Positions 8,961 through 17,395 are shown, numbered from the stretch's first letter. The stretch: DNA of 64,000 nucleotides from Mycobacterium asiaticum DSM 44297 (GCF_000613245.1 NZ_HG964939.1:169724-233723); one strand, 5' to 3'. Numbers and translations: made by a program. Notes: generated from the letters alone by a model not told the origin.

Positions 8961-9839
8961 TTAGGCGTCCAGGTCGTGCTCGGGTTGCTGCGCGTCGCGC
9001 CGTGAGGCGAGCACCGCGTCGTAGAGCTGGCGCGAGCGCACCTCCGGGTATCCGGCCGCCACGTGGCTGCACGCGTCCTTGATGCGGATTCCGCCCGCGA
9101 TCAGGTTCTCCACCTCCGCCACCAGTTCGGTGAGCAGGGTGGCGACGTCGGTCCGAGGCGTGGCGCCGGCCAGTACCACGGTGATCTCGCCCAGCACTCC
9201 CCCGTCCGACCACGCCGCCAACTCGTCGAGCGATCCGCGAACCACTTCCTCGTGCACCTTGGTGAGTTCACGGCAGACGGCGGCCTGACGGGCACCCCCG
9301 AGTTGCTCGACCGCATCGCGCAGGCAGGCGGCCAGCCGGCGCGGGGATTCGAAGAACACGCAGGTGCGCCGTTCGTCGGCAAGCGTGGCCAACCACGTTC
9401 GGCGCGCCGAACCACGCCGCGGCGCGAAGCCTTCGAAGCAGAATTTCTCCGCTGGCAGACCGGAGACCACCAGCGCGGTCGTCACCGCCGACGGGCCGGG
9501 CAGGCACTGCACCGGAAGTCCCGCCGCGACGCACGCGGTGACGAGCCGATAGCCGGGATCACTGATCACCGGCATGCCCGCGTCACTGACCACCAGCACG
9601 GTGGCCCCCGCGCCGATGGCCTCCAGCAGCGCGGCCACCCGGGTGGCCTCGACCCGATCGAACAGACTCAGCACCCGCCCGCCGATCTGCACGTCGAGCG
9701 CCTTGGCCAGATTGCGCACCCGACGGGTGTCTTCGGCGGCCACGACGTCGGCATCGGCCAGCGCTTCGATCAGGCGGGGCGAGGCATCCGAGGGTTGGCC
9801 CAACGGCGTCGCACCCAGCAATAGGCGCCCAATGGTCAC
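8961..9839 (-). CDS. rsmI: 16S rRNA (cytidine1402-2'-O)-methyltransferase
   Basis: 292 residues from GTG 9839. RsmI 2'-O-methylates C1402 in the 30S decoding centre. The tetrapyrrole-methylase fold is evident: LLLGATPLGQPSDASPR at the N-terminus, DADVVAAEDTRR, LVVSDAGMPVISDPGYRLV, and LPGPSAVTTALVVSGLP (SAM/product-binding loop), then TCVFFESPRRLAA. The frame remains open upstream to 10130, but that part is antisense to pmt and not conserved. GTG 9839 is chosen because family homology begins there and a -10 (TAGGCT) ends 7 bases upstream. It corresponds to Rv1003 and diverges from pmt as in M. tuberculosis. Confidence 0.93.
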   Translation of the reverse strand: MTIGRLLLGATPLGQPSDASPRLIEALADADVVAAEDTRRVRNLAKALDVQIGGRVLSLFDRVEATRVAALLEAIGAGATVLVVSDAGMPVISDPGYRLVTACVAAGLPVQCLPGPSAVTTALVVSGLPAEKFCFEGFAPRRGSARRTWLATLADERRTCVFFESPRRLAACLRDAVEQLGGARQAAVCRELTKVHEEVVRGSLDELAAWSDGGVLGEITVVLAGATPRTDVATLLTELVAEVENLIAGGIRIKDACSHVAAGYPEVRSRQLYDAVLASRRDAQQPEHDLDA

Positions 9840-9846
9840 ACCGCAC

Positions 9847-9856
9847 AGCCTACGAT
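9847..9856. promoter_or_regulatory. Overlapping divergent leaderless -10 elements of rsmI and pmt
   Basis: Only 21 bases separate the two GTG codons (9839 and 9861). On the minus strand TAGGCT (9852-9847) ends 7 bases before GTG 9839; on the plus strand TACGAT (9851-9856) ends 7 bases before ATG 9864. The hexamers share the bases 9851-9852, so the two promoters cannot easily be occupied together. Confidence 0.6.
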
Positions 9857-9863
9857 CGACGTG

Positions 9864-11432
9864 ATGTCCGCCCCGCCCCGAGAAACCCCAGTCGTGCTCG
9901 AGGAGCGCCCGGAGCCTCGTCAACCCCCGCTGATCAGCCCCGGCCCCTTGGTGCCGGCCGCCGATTTCGGCCCGGTGGACCGGATGCGCGGCTGGGTCAC
10001 CACCGCAGTCATCACCCTGCTCGCCGCATTCACCAGGTTCCTGAACCTGGGGTCGCCCACCGATGCCGGCACACCGATCTTCGATGAGAAGCACTACGCA
10101 CCGCAGGCCTGGCAGGTACTCAACAACCATTGGGTGGAGGACAATCCGGGGTTCGGCCTAGTGGTGCATCCCCCGGTAGGTAAACAGCTGATCGCCACCG
10201 GCGAGGCGCTGTTCGGCTACACCGGATTCGGCTGGCGGTTCACCGGCGCGCTGCTGGGGGTGGTGTTGGTCGCGCTGGTGACGCGCATCGTGCGACGGAT
10301 CAGCCGGTCCACCCTGGTGGGCGCGATCGCCGGGATCCTGGTCATCTGCGACGGCGTGAGCTTTGTGACGGCGCGGACCGCGTTGCTGGACGGTTTCCTG
10401 ACGTTCTTCGTCGTCGCGGCGTTCGGCGCGCTCATGGTCGACCGTGACCAAGTCCGTCAGCGCATGCACATCGCGTTTGCCGAGGGCCGCATCGCCGAGA
10501 CGGTGTGGGGGCCGCGGCTGGGGGTGCGCTGGTGGCGGTTCGGCGCCGGCGTGCTGTTGGGGTTGGCGCTGGGGACCAAGTGGTCCGGACTGTATTTCAT
10601 TGCGTTCTTCGGCGTGATGTCACTGGCGTTCGATATCGCCGCGCGTCGTCAGTATCAAGTCCCGCGGCCGTGGCTGGGAACACTCTGGCGCGATTTGGTG
10701 CCCAGCGCTTACGCGCTGGTGCTGATCCCGTTCGGGGTCTACCTCGCCAGTTATGCGGGGTGGTTCGCCTCGGAAACCGCGATCGACCGTCACCAGGTCG
10801 GCCAGACCATCGGCCCCGACAGCGTTGTCCCGCTGCCCGACGCCATCCGCTCGCTGTGGTACTACACCACCAAGGCCTTCCATTTCCACGCGACGCTGAC
10901 GAACTCGGCGGGCAATCACCATCCCTGGGAATCCAAGCCGTGGAGCTGGCCGATGTCGCTGCGGCCGGTGCTTTATGCCATCGATCAGCAGAACGTGCCC
11001 GGCTGTGGCGCGCAGTCGTGCGTCAAGGCGGTCATGCTGGTGGGCACTCCGGCGATGTGGTGGCTCGCGGTGCCGGTGTTGTTCTATGCGTCGTGGCGAA
11101 TGTTCGTGCGCCGCGACTGGCGCTACGCCGCGGTCTGGGTCGGGTATTGCGCCGGATGGTTGCCGTGGTTCGCCGAGATCGACCGGCAAATGTACTTCTT
11201 CTACGCGGCGACGATGGGACCGTTCCTGGTGATGGCCATCGCGCTGATCCTGGGCGACATCCTCCATCAGCCCCGGCAGAACCAGGAACGGCGCACGCTG
11301 GGGCTGATCCTGGTGAGCTGCTATGTGGCGCTGGTGGTGACGAACTTCGCCTGGCTGTTCCCGGTGCTGACCGGGCTGCCGATTTCCCAGGAGACGTGGG
11401 ACATGGAGATCTGGCTGCCCAGCTGGCGGTAG
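9864..11432 (+). CDS. pmt: Polyprenyl-phosphomannose-dependent protein O-mannosyltransferase
   Basis: 522 residues from ATG 9864; a GTG at 9861 directly before it is equally possible. This GT39 membrane enzyme transfers mannose from polyprenol-phosphate-mannose to Ser/Thr of proteins being exported by Sec. About ten hydrophobic segments are seen. The first extracytoplasmic loop carries the catalytic Asp-Glu pair in PIFDEKHYAP (about residues 74-75), followed by HPPVGKQLI. The C-terminal part (PMTC-like) has the FYAATMGPFLVMAIAL segment. It corresponds to Rv1002c. Cargo would include secreted lipoproteins and proline-rich proteins such as several encoded in this window (inference). Confidence 0.93.
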   Translation: MSAPPRETPVVLEERPEPRQPPLISPGPLVPAADFGPVDRMRGWVTTAVITLLAAFTRFLNLGSPTDAGTPIFDEKHYAPQAWQVLNNHWVEDNPGFGLVVHPPVGKQLIATGEALFGYTGFGWRFTGALLGVVLVALVTRIVRRISRSTLVGAIAGILVICDGVSFVTARTALLDGFLTFFVVAAFGALMVDRDQVRQRMHIAFAEGRIAETVWGPRLGVRWWRFGAGVLLGLALGTKWSGLYFIAFFGVMSLAFDIAARRQYQVPRPWLGTLWRDLVPSAYALVLIPFGVYLASYAGWFASETAIDRHQVGQTIGPDSVVPLPDAIRSLWYYTTKAFHFHATLTNSAGNHHPWESKPWSWPMSLRPVLYAIDQQNVPGCGAQSCVKAVMLVGTPAMWWLAVPVLFYASWRMFVRRDWRYAAVWVGYCAGWLPWFAEIDRQMYFFYAATMGPFLVMAIALILGDILHQPRQNQERRTLGLILVSCYVALVVTNFAWLFPVLTGLPISQETWDMEIWLPSWR

Positions 11433-11463
11433 TTGGCCGAGCAGGCATCCGGACGCGGCTCAC

Positions 11464-11469
11464 TATGCT
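11464..11469 (+). promoter_or_regulatory. -10 hexamer TATGCT, predicted leaderless
   Basis: TATGCT ends 6 bases before ATG 11476, the same geometry as other leaderless candidates in the window. Confidence 0.5.
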
Positions 11470-11475
11470 TGCCCG

Positions 11476-11919
11476 ATGGCCATAACGGATTCCCGTGAGG
11501 TCGTGGTCGACGCGACGCCCGCCCAGATCATGGCGGTGCTGCTGGACCTCGAGTCGTTGCCCGAGTGGTCCGCCTTGCACGAGAAGATCGAGATCCTGAC
11601 CCGCGACGAGCGGGGCCAGCCGAGCGAATGCCGGCAGACGGTCAAGGTGATGGGCGCCACCGATGAACAGGTGGTGCGGTACCGCCTGCATGACGACGGC
11701 TTGAGCTGGGACTTGTTGAGCGCCAAGCAATTGCGTGGTCAGAAGGGCCGCTACACCCTGACGCCCGAGGGCGATACCACGCGGGTGCGGCTGGAGCTGA
11801 CGGTAGATCTGGCCGCGCCCGTGCCGGGCTTTCTGGTCCGCAAGGCGGCGCAGTGGTTGATGCGGGCCGCGACCGACGGGCTGCGCAAGCGAGTGCTCGA
11901 AGTCAAGGACGACGGGTAG
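11476..11919 (+). CDS. SRPBCC-family (START/polyketide cyclase-like) protein
   Basis: 147 residues from ATG 11476. The fold is recognised from the N-terminal DSREVVVDATPAQIMAVLLDLESLPEW (helix-grip start with the usual LPEW turn), the central strands and the long C-terminal helix GLRKRVLEVKDD. Such proteins bind hydrophobic ligands in a cavity and usually have no catalytic residues; mycobacteria carry many paralogues of this size. Ligand unknown. It sits between pmt and the convergent arcA with its own predicted leaderless promoter. Confidence 0.8.
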   Translation: MAITDSREVVVDATPAQIMAVLLDLESLPEWSALHEKIEILTRDERGQPSECRQTVKVMGATDEQVVRYRLHDDGLSWDLLSAKQLRGQKGRYTLTPEGDTTRVRLELTVDLAAPVPGFLVRKAAQWLMRAATDGLRKRVLEVKDDG

Positions 11920-11945
11920 CGAGCACACCGGCACACCGGCACACC

Positions 11946-13154
11946 TCAGAGTGCGTCGCGGGCTGCGGGGCAGGACATGCAGCGCGGCCCGCCGCGCCCG
12001 GTGCCCAGTTCGGAGCCGGCGATGGTGAGCACCTCTATGCCGGCGTCCTGCAAGCGCGCATTGGTCTGCGAGTTGCGCTCGTAGGCGACGACCACCCCGG
12101 GTGCCAGGGCCAGCGTGTTGTTGCCGTCGTCCCATTGTTCGCGTTCGGCGACGACCGGATCGCGTCCGGTATCGATGACCCGCAGTTTCTCGATCCCCAT
12201 CGCGGTGGCGGCGGCCTCCACGAAGGGGGCGGCGTCGCTGATGGTGACCCCTGCACCGGTGCGTCGAATCGTAAAGGCCGACAGCGTGTCGACGACGTTG
12301 GCGTACATCACCACTGCGTCGACGTCGACCACGGTGCACACGGTGTCCAGGTGCATCTGGGCCCGCTTCTGGGCGATCGGCACCGCCAGCACGGTGTGCG
12401 CGAGATCGTCGTCGAACAGACTGCGCGCCAACGCTTCCGCGCCCGCAGGTGTGGTCCGCTCGCCCACGCCCACCGCGATCACACCGGGGGCGAGCAACAA
12501 CACGTCCCCGCCCTCGACCGGGGCGGTGCGTGACTCGTAGGCCCGCCGCACGCCGGTGAATCGCGGGTGGTGGGCATAGATGATGTCGGTCAGCGAGGCT
12601 TCCCGCACCCGCGCCGGCAGCGCCAGTGACGGGATCACCACCTTTGGCCCGATCCAGATGGACGAGTCCCGGGTGAACACCAGGTTGGGTAGGGGTTCGA
12701 TCACGAAATCCGAGCCGTGGTGCATCCGCAGCACCAGCGACACATCGGTGCGGATACTTGGCGGCAGCTCCTCAAATGTCATGCCTGCGGTCAACACCTG
12801 CGCCAGCACCGCCGGCTCGAGGCCCCGCAGATAGACCGAAAGGTCTTGCGCCAGAGTCACTCCGAGCCGCCGGGCGTTGACCGCCGCCGCCACGCCCTGC
12901 ATGCGGGCGGCTCCGCTGTGCTGCAGCGCCTCGGTCAGCAGCTGCGAGAGCAGCAGCACCTCCACACCGTTGGCGCGCAGCAGCTCGGCGAACTGGTCGT
13001 GCTCGTCTTGTGCGCGGTCCACCCACGGCAGCCCGTCGAAAAGCAGCTGATCGCTGTTGCTGGGGTTGAGCCGCCGCAATTCGGCGCCGGGCCGGTGCAG
13101 GATGGCGACCCTCAAAGCACCCACCTCAGAATTGGTCCCCAGCACGACACCCAC
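11946..13154 (-). CDS. arcA: Arginine deiminase
   Basis: 402 residues from GTG 13154. It hydrolyses L-arginine to citrulline and ammonia in the cytosol. Family motifs are intact: FTRDSSIWIG (substrate Asp), EGGDVLLLAPGV, MHLDTVCTVVD (catalytic His and Asp), and the C-terminal GGPRCMSCPAARD, where the first Cys is the nucleophile by analogy with other deiminases. Length equals Rv1001. No carbamate kinase, ornithine carbamoyltransferase or arginine/ornithine antiporter gene is next to it, so it is not part of a complete ADI operon here. Its promoter appears leaderless. Confidence 0.95.
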   Translation of the reverse strand: MGVVLGTNSEVGALRVAILHRPGAELRRLNPSNSDQLLFDGLPWVDRAQDEHDQFAELLRANGVEVLLLSQLLTEALQHSGAARMQGVAAAVNARRLGVTLAQDLSVYLRGLEPAVLAQVLTAGMTFEELPPSIRTDVSLVLRMHHGSDFVIEPLPNLVFTRDSSIWIGPKVVIPSLALPARVREASLTDIIYAHHPRFTGVRRAYESRTAPVEGGDVLLLAPGVIAVGVGERTTPAGAEALARSLFDDDLAHTVLAVPIAQKRAQMHLDTVCTVVDVDAVVMYANVVDTLSAFTIRRTGAGVTISDAAPFVEAAATAMGIEKLRVIDTGRDPVVAEREQWDDGNNTLALAPGVVVAYERNSQTNARLQDAGIEVLTIAGSELGTGRGGPRCMSCPAARDAL

Positions 13155-13161
13155 AGCTCAA

Positions 13162-13167
13162 ACCGTA
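13162..13167 (-). promoter_or_regulatory. arcA: -10 hexamer TACGGT for arcA, predicted leaderless
   Basis: On the minus strand TACGGT is followed by 7 bases and GTG 13154. Confidence 0.55.
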
Positions 13168-13222
13168 GCGGGACGGAACCGGCCGGGCGCGCCACACGCC
13201 GATTCATCGAACGGGTGTGCGA

Positions 13223-13228
13223 TAGAAT
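13223..13228 (+). promoter_or_regulatory. -10 hexamer TAGAAT, predicted leaderless
   Basis: TAGAAT ends 7 bases before GTG 13236 and fixes the start of the AlkB-like gene well inside a longer open frame. Confidence 0.6.
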
Positions 13229-13235
13229 TGCGGGC

Positions 13236-13832
13236 GTGGCGATCGCGGTTCAGGGCTCGCTGTTCGAGCACAACGAGCGCAGGCAGCTCGGTGACGGCGC
13301 CTTCATCGATGTCCGCGCGAACTGGCTAAAGGATGGCGACGAGCTACTACAGGCCCTGCTCACCACGGTTCCGTGGCGGGCCGAACGTCGCCAAATGTAC
13401 GACCGGGTGGTCGACGTGCCCCGCCTGGTCAGCTTTCACGACCTAACCGTCGAGGACCCGCCGCATCCCGCATTGACCCGGCTACGCCGGCGGCTCAACG
13501 ACATCTATGCGGGCGAGCTCGGCGAACCGTTCACCACCGTTGGATTGTGCTGCTACCGGGACGGATCGGACAGCGTGGCCTGGCATGGTGACACCATCGG
13601 CCGCAGCAGTTCCGAGGACACCATGGTCGCCATCGTCAGCCTCGGCGCCACCCGGACGTTCGCGATGCGCCGACGCGGCGGCGGTCCGTCGTTGCGGTTG
13701 CCGCTGGCGCATGGCGATCTGCTGGTGATGGGCGGTTCCTGCCAACGCACCTGGGAGCATGCGGTGCCCAAGACCACCGCCTCGGCGGGTCCGCGGGTGA
13801 GCCTCCAGTTCCGCCCGCGCAACGTGCGCTAG
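13236..13832 (+). CDS. AlkB-like 2-oxoglutarate/Fe(II) dioxygenase
   Basis: 198 residues from GTG 13236; the frame is open much further upstream but that part is antisense to arcA. The double-stranded beta-helix is marked by the metal-binding WHGD (HxD), the distal His in RTWEHAVPKT, and the 2-oxoglutarate-binding Arg in RVSLQFRPR. Preceding segments VGLCCYRDGSDSVAWHGD and FAMRRRGGGPSLRLPLAHGDLLVMGG are typical of AlkB homologues that remove alkyl groups from nucleic acid bases. It corresponds to Rv1000c. It is divergent from arcA. Substrate (DNA or RNA) is not decidable here. Confidence 0.88.
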   Translation: MAIAVQGSLFEHNERRQLGDGAFIDVRANWLKDGDELLQALLTTVPWRAERRQMYDRVVDVPRLVSFHDLTVEDPPHPALTRLRRRLNDIYAGELGEPFTTVGLCCYRDGSDSVAWHGDTIGRSSSEDTMVAIVSLGATRTFAMRRRGGGPSLRLPLAHGDLLVMGGSCQRTWEHAVPKTTASAGPRVSLQFRPRNVR

Positions 13833-13843
13833 CTCGATCACCG

Positions 13844-14548
13844 TTAGCTGCGAACCGCACCGACCGCCTTCACCAGCAGGTCGCGGGCACGCTGCGTGTC
13901 CACCTTGGCCACCGGCTGGCCGGGAACCACCAGCGGGTTGGCGATCACAATCACCTGGTAATCGCCGAATTGTGCCGAGTAATCGTAGAGTTCGCCGGTA
14001 CGGGCGGCGCCGGCGACGAGTGCCTGCAGCACGCGGTGCACGGCCTGCGTGTGCACATCGTCGATATGTGGTGCGTCGATCACCTCGATCGCACCGCGCA
14101 GCTGCGCACCGGAGAATCCCACCTTGGCACAGTCCTTGCCGGGGTCGTTGATGGGCAACGCCTGAGAGGTCTCCAAACCGATCACCACGAACCGGTTGCC
14201 GTTGCCCTCGGCGGAAACCGCCGCCATGTTGCCCTGCAGCCCGGGCGGCAGCTCCGGTCCGGCTGCGGCTTTCGCGCAATTCGCCGGGTCGAAAGTGAGC
14301 CCCTCGGGCAGCTTGCGGGAGGCAAAGAACTGCGGGTCGATGGCTCTGGGAGTGACGTCAGTGACCTTGAACTCGGGACCGAAGCTGGATTTGACGTCCA
14401 GGATCTTGGCGATGTCGGCCTTGGTGGGCTGCGACGAGTTCGCGCCGGGTGAGCAGCCGACCAGCAGGCACACCGACCCAACCGACCCAATCGCTGCTGC
14501 CAGCTTCCACACCGTCGCCAATCTACCCAAGTCGAAATGCTCAGCCAC
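13844..14548 (-). CDS. DUF5642-type lipoprotein (Rv0999-like), downstream copy
   Basis: 234 residues from GTG 14548. The signal sequence ends in lipobox CLLVGC (Cys about 32), so the mature protein should be lipid-anchored outside the membrane. The ectodomain contains FGPEFKVTDVTPRAIDPQFF and a long C-terminal sheet/helix region. The start codon overlaps the stop of the upstream lipoprotein gene in an 8-base overlap (14541-14548), implying translational coupling. The two neighbours are similar in length and plan (lipobox, a PPGY/GPEF-V-x(n)-P-R-A block, D-x-D-x-VHTQAV or E-T-I-G-M-V helix, YSAQFGDYQ or YLGQYCAFT strand), so they look like a tandem duplication. Function unknown. Confidence 0.8.
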   Translation of the reverse strand: MAEHFDLGRLATVWKLAAAIGSVGSVCLLVGCSPGANSSQPTKADIAKILDVKSSFGPEFKVTDVTPRAIDPQFFASRKLPEGLTFDPANCAKAAAGPELPPGLQGNMAAVSAEGNGNRFVVIGLETSQALPINDPGKDCAKVGFSGAQLRGAIEVIDAPHIDDVHTQAVHRVLQALVAGAARTGELYDYSAQFGDYQVIVIANPLVVPGQPVAKVDTQRARDLLVKAVGAVRS

Positions 14549-15227
14549 GTAACGTCGACACGGTTTTGGCGAGTAGATCAGCGGCGAACTGTGCCGGTAG
14601 CGGAGGCAGCATCGAACCCGGATCGGTGGTCAGCGTGGTGAATGCGCAGTATTGGCCCAGGTAGGCAACGAATGTGTATGCCCGCGAATCGATTTCGCTT
14701 CCGGATTCGACGGCGGCGCGGATGTCGGCCACCATGCCAATGGTTTCCGCGCCGTCGATGCGCGGCGCGTCGGCGCTTTGGATGCTCACCTTGGTGCGCC
14801 CGGCGCTCAGCTCCCAACGGGCACACGCGCTCACCAGCTCCCGGTTGGGACGCGACCCCGCAGCCACGGGCACCACGACCGCGTCCAGGATCCCGCCCGG
14901 CCCGGAACCAGAAACCCCTTGCGCTGCCGGGTCCGGCTCGGTCGCCGGTTCGGCCAGCGCAATGCATTGCGGCGGGACGACACCGGCGTCGCCCCCGACG
15001 CCCCAGATCGCCCGGGGTGAGGCCGCTCGCGGCACATTGGACACCTCATAACCGGGGGGCAGATCCCGCCCGACCCGGCGGATGTTGGCGGGATTGATAG
15101 CCGTGCCGCGCTGCGTCGAAGTCTGCGTGATTGACGGTGGAGCCGGCGCCGGGGACTGAGCGCATCCGGCGAGCAGCAGGGCCAGCGCAGCGCCAAGGCG
15201 TGACGGCCGCATGATCGTTGATATCAC
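14541..15227 (-). CDS. DUF5642-type lipoprotein, upstream copy
   Basis: 228 residues. Signal sequence with lipobox ALLLAGC (Cys about 22), then a proline/serine linker. The mature domain shares its block order with the next gene: DLPPGYEVSNVPRAASPRAIW, a Cys-containing PPQCIALAEP (the partner has FDPANCAKAA), then a terminal YTFVAYLGQYCAFTTL strand. A second in-frame ATG 15 bases downstream (MRPSRLG) is a possible start that would give a more typical signal n-region. It lies 22 bases downstream of the acetyltransferase gene and could be read from the same transcript. Confidence 0.78.
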   Translation of the reverse strand: MISTIMRPSRLGAALALLLAGCAQSPAPAPPSITQTSTQRGTAINPANIRRVGRDLPPGYEVSNVPRAASPRAIWGVGGDAGVVPPQCIALAEPATEPDPAAQGVSGSGPGGILDAVVVPVAAGSRPNRELVSACARWELSAGRTKVSIQSADAPRIDGAETIGMVADIRAAVESGSEIDSRAYTFVAYLGQYCAFTTLTTDPGSMLPPLPAQFAADLLAKTVSTLRG

Positions 15228-15249
15228 GCCGCGCCGGCAGGCCCGCGGA

Positions 15250-16236
15250 TCAACTCACCGCTTCGATGACCTGCCGGGCCACTCGTTTGATCTGTCGCTC
15301 CATATCGCGCCCGAAGCTCAAGTGGCGCGGCACGTCGATGACGGTGGTGATGACTCCGATGTCCTCCCGCTGCCACACCGCACCGTGCTGATCCATGATG
15401 GTGCGCATCGGCACGTTGTCGGAAAGCATTCGCGCCGAGAATCTTTCGACACCGTCAACCCGGGCCGCGACGGCCAGCGCGCTGATCAGAAAGGTTCCGA
15501 CGCCGCGACCCTGATAGGCGTCGGCGACGGTGAAGGCGATCTCGGCGATCGTTGGGTCGTTCTCGTCGCGGACGAAGCGGGCGTCGGCCACAGGGTCGGT
15601 GCCGTCGACCATCACCCAGACGAAATGGTCGACGTAATCAACCTCGGCCAGGTAGTGCATCATCGCCAGGCTCGGCACGCGAGCCGACATGAACCGCCGG
15701 TAGATCGTCTCGCTGGAGAAATGGACGTGCCCGTGCACCGTGCGCTCGCTGTCACCGGGCAGCACCGGGCGCAGCAGCAGGTGGGTTCCGTCCCGGACCC
15801 GTACCGGAATCGGCGTGATGAACGCGGCGAGGCGCTGACGCACCGTGCGCACCAGCTGCTCCATGATGCCTGGGATATGCATCATCTGGTCCAGGGCGTC
15901 CTTGCCGCCGATCCACCCGGACAGAGGCTCCAGTGTCGTGACCGTGGCCGTGCGGGGAACGTCGCGCAGCAGAGCGATTTCCCCGACGATCATGCCGGGC
16001 AGCACCTGCTCGACGATCACCGTGTTGTCGTCGCCAACGTGCATGACCTCGGCGCTGCCGGAGCCGATGAGCAGGAACGACACGGCCTGCTCCCCCTGGC
16101 GCATCAGGACCTGGGCCGCCGGCGCGCGCAGCAGGGACAGACGGGAGGCCAACGGCAGCAGATCTTCGGTCGGACATCCCTTGAAGACGTCCATTGCCGC
16201 GAGCCCCTCGGTTTCTGTGCCGCTCAATTCGGCCAC
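15250..16236 (-). CDS. pat: cAMP-dependent protein lysine acetyltransferase (CNB-GNAT fusion, Rv0998/Pat-like)
   Basis: 328 residues from GTG 16236. The frame extends to GTG 16305, but family homology begins at VAEL, as in the M. smegmatis protein, so the shorter start is preferred. The N-terminal cyclic-nucleotide-binding domain (about 15-135) has the phosphate-binding cassette GEIALLRDVPRTATV at 85-99. The C-terminal GNAT domain has AEIAFTV with the candidate catalytic Glu at 232 and acetyl-CoA loop YQGRGVG (241-247). The M. tuberculosis and M. smegmatis enzymes are cAMP-activated acetylases of acetyl-CoA synthetase and related ligases; the motifs for both functions are kept. Confidence 0.93.
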   Translation of the reverse strand: MAELSGTETEGLAAMDVFKGCPTEDLLPLASRLSLLRAPAAQVLMRQGEQAVSFLLIGSGSAEVMHVGDDNTVIVEQVLPGMIVGEIALLRDVPRTATVTTLEPLSGWIGGKDALDQMMHIPGIMEQLVRTVRQRLAAFITPIPVRVRDGTHLLLRPVLPGDSERTVHGHVHFSSETIYRRFMSARVPSLAMMHYLAEVDYVDHFVWVMVDGTDPVADARFVRDENDPTIAEIAFTVADAYQGRGVGTFLISALAVAARVDGVERFSARMLSDNVPMRTIMDQHGAVWQREDIGVITTVIDVPRHLSFGRDMERQIKRVARQVIEAVS

Positions 16237-16368
16237 CCCGTCCAGTCGCGGTCCGCTCCGACCCAGGTTATGGGGTTCGCCGCCGCCCCTGCAAGAAGTC
16301 CCCACCCGGGCGCACTAGCCTGACGACAGGTCGTCACTGGGACGCAGGACAGCAGAAAAGGGCCCGAC

Positions 16369-17115
16369 GTGATCGATAACCAGGACCGGATGGAGCTGAC
16401 GCGAAGTCTGCTCAACAAGCCGGCCGTGCTGCGGCACGGCTACCTCGACGTGCTGGGCGAATCAACGGCGGCACCCGCTCCGACGTTTGCTCAGCGCGCG
16501 ATGAACAGCCCGTTGGTGGCGACGGTATACGAGGGGCTGTGGCGGCCGACGTCCTTTTACTTCGCCAGCGGGATGACCACCCGCGCCGAGGAGCGCCGCG
16601 CAGCCGAGGCCCTGCGTCTGCGCAGCGCCAAGCGGTTACTCGATGTTGCTTGCGGACCGGGTAATTTCACCGGGCCATTGGCCGAACAGCTGTCCACCGG
16701 GAGCCTCGCGGTCGGCTTCGACATTTCCGAGCCGATGCTGACCCGCGCCGTCCAGGACAACAGCGGACCGCGGACTTGCTATGTCCGCGGCGACGCCCGC
16801 GACCTGCCGTTCGGTGACGAAACCTTCGACGCCGTTTGCTGTTTCGGGGCGCTGTACCTGATGCCCGAGCCGTTTCGGATCGCACACGAGATGGTGCGCG
16901 TACTGCAACCGGGCGGGCGGATCGCCATCCTGACCAGTTACGCCGGCCAACCGCCGCCGATCAACTTGGCGCTGCACGCCACGGCGCGCCTGATCGGGTT
17001 GACAATGTTCGACCGGGACGCCTTCGTCGACCTGTTCACTGAGGCAGGACTGATCGACGTCGAGCAGCAGACGCAGCGTGCCCTGCAATTCGTCACCGCA
17101 ACCAAGCCGGGCTGA
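16369..17115 (+). CDS. Class I SAM-dependent methyltransferase
   Basis: 248 residues from GTG 16369, with AAAAGGG about 10 bases upstream. The Rossmann-type core has motif I LLDVACGPGNFTGPLAE (about 86-102), motif II VGFDISEPML, and the post-motif region LPFGDETFDAVCCFGALYLMPEP, then LQPGGRIAILTSY. This is the UbiE/MT11-like pattern. No neighbour reveals the substrate. It is the first gene of the block that is not found at this place in M. tuberculosis. Confidence 0.82.
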   Translation: MIDNQDRMELTRSLLNKPAVLRHGYLDVLGESTAAPAPTFAQRAMNSPLVATVYEGLWRPTSFYFASGMTTRAEERRAAEALRLRSAKRLLDVACGPGNFTGPLAEQLSTGSLAVGFDISEPMLTRAVQDNSGPRTCYVRGDARDLPFGDETFDAVCCFGALYLMPEPFRIAHEMVRVLQPGGRIAILTSYAGQPPPINLALHATARLIGLTMFDRDAFVDLFTEAGLIDVEQQTQRALQFVTATKPG

Positions 17116-17127
17116 GCCGGCAACCAC

Positions 17128-17382
17128 TCAGGATGCCGCCGCCTCGCAGATCCCGAAAAGGCGAACCACGGGCGTGCCCGCTTCGTACTCCAGCACCCAC
17201 GGTCGGTCAGCATTCTCGGCGGCCGAAGTCAGCCGGATCATCGCCGGTTGGTCGGCACGCTGGGAGATCTCCGTGCATTCCACCTGGAACAGACGAAACT
17301 TGCCGTCGGCGCGGATGGCCAGCGAATAGCCGGGCTGGACGGATTCGGCGGGAACCTTCTGCAGGTAGTACTTGGTGGTCAT
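17128..17382 (-). CDS. Small conserved hypothetical protein
   Basis: 84 residues from ATG 17382, a start chosen because TAAGGT lies exactly 7 bases upstream. Not recognised. The sequence is predominantly beta (TTKYYLQKVPAESVQPGYSLA, then KFRLFQVECTEISQ, PAMIRLTSAA and PWVLEYEAGTPVVRLFGI), suggesting a small beta-barrel or sandwich; a single Cys is near each end of the second half. No signal or membrane segment. It converges on the methyltransferase gene. Confidence 0.6.
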   Translation of the reverse strand: MTTKYYLQKVPAESVQPGYSLAIRADGKFRLFQVECTEISQRADQPAMIRLTSAAENADRPWVLEYEAGTPVVRLFGICEAAAS

Positions 17383-17389
17383 GCCCGCG

Positions 17390-17395
17390 ACCTTA
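17390..17395 (-). promoter_or_regulatory. -10 hexamer TAAGGT, predicted leaderless
   Basis: On the minus strand TAAGGT is followed by 7 bases and ATG 17382. Confidence 0.55.

Noticed and set aside
9840..10130. Longer N-terminus of RsmI reaching 10130
   Set aside because: The extra 97 codons are antisense to the conserved start of pmt and family homology begins only at GTG 9839.
16237..16305. Longer start of the CNB-GNAT acetyltransferase at GTG 16305
   Set aside because: The added residues are not conserved; homologues begin at the position of GTG 16236. Neither has a clear promoter signal, so this remains a preference.
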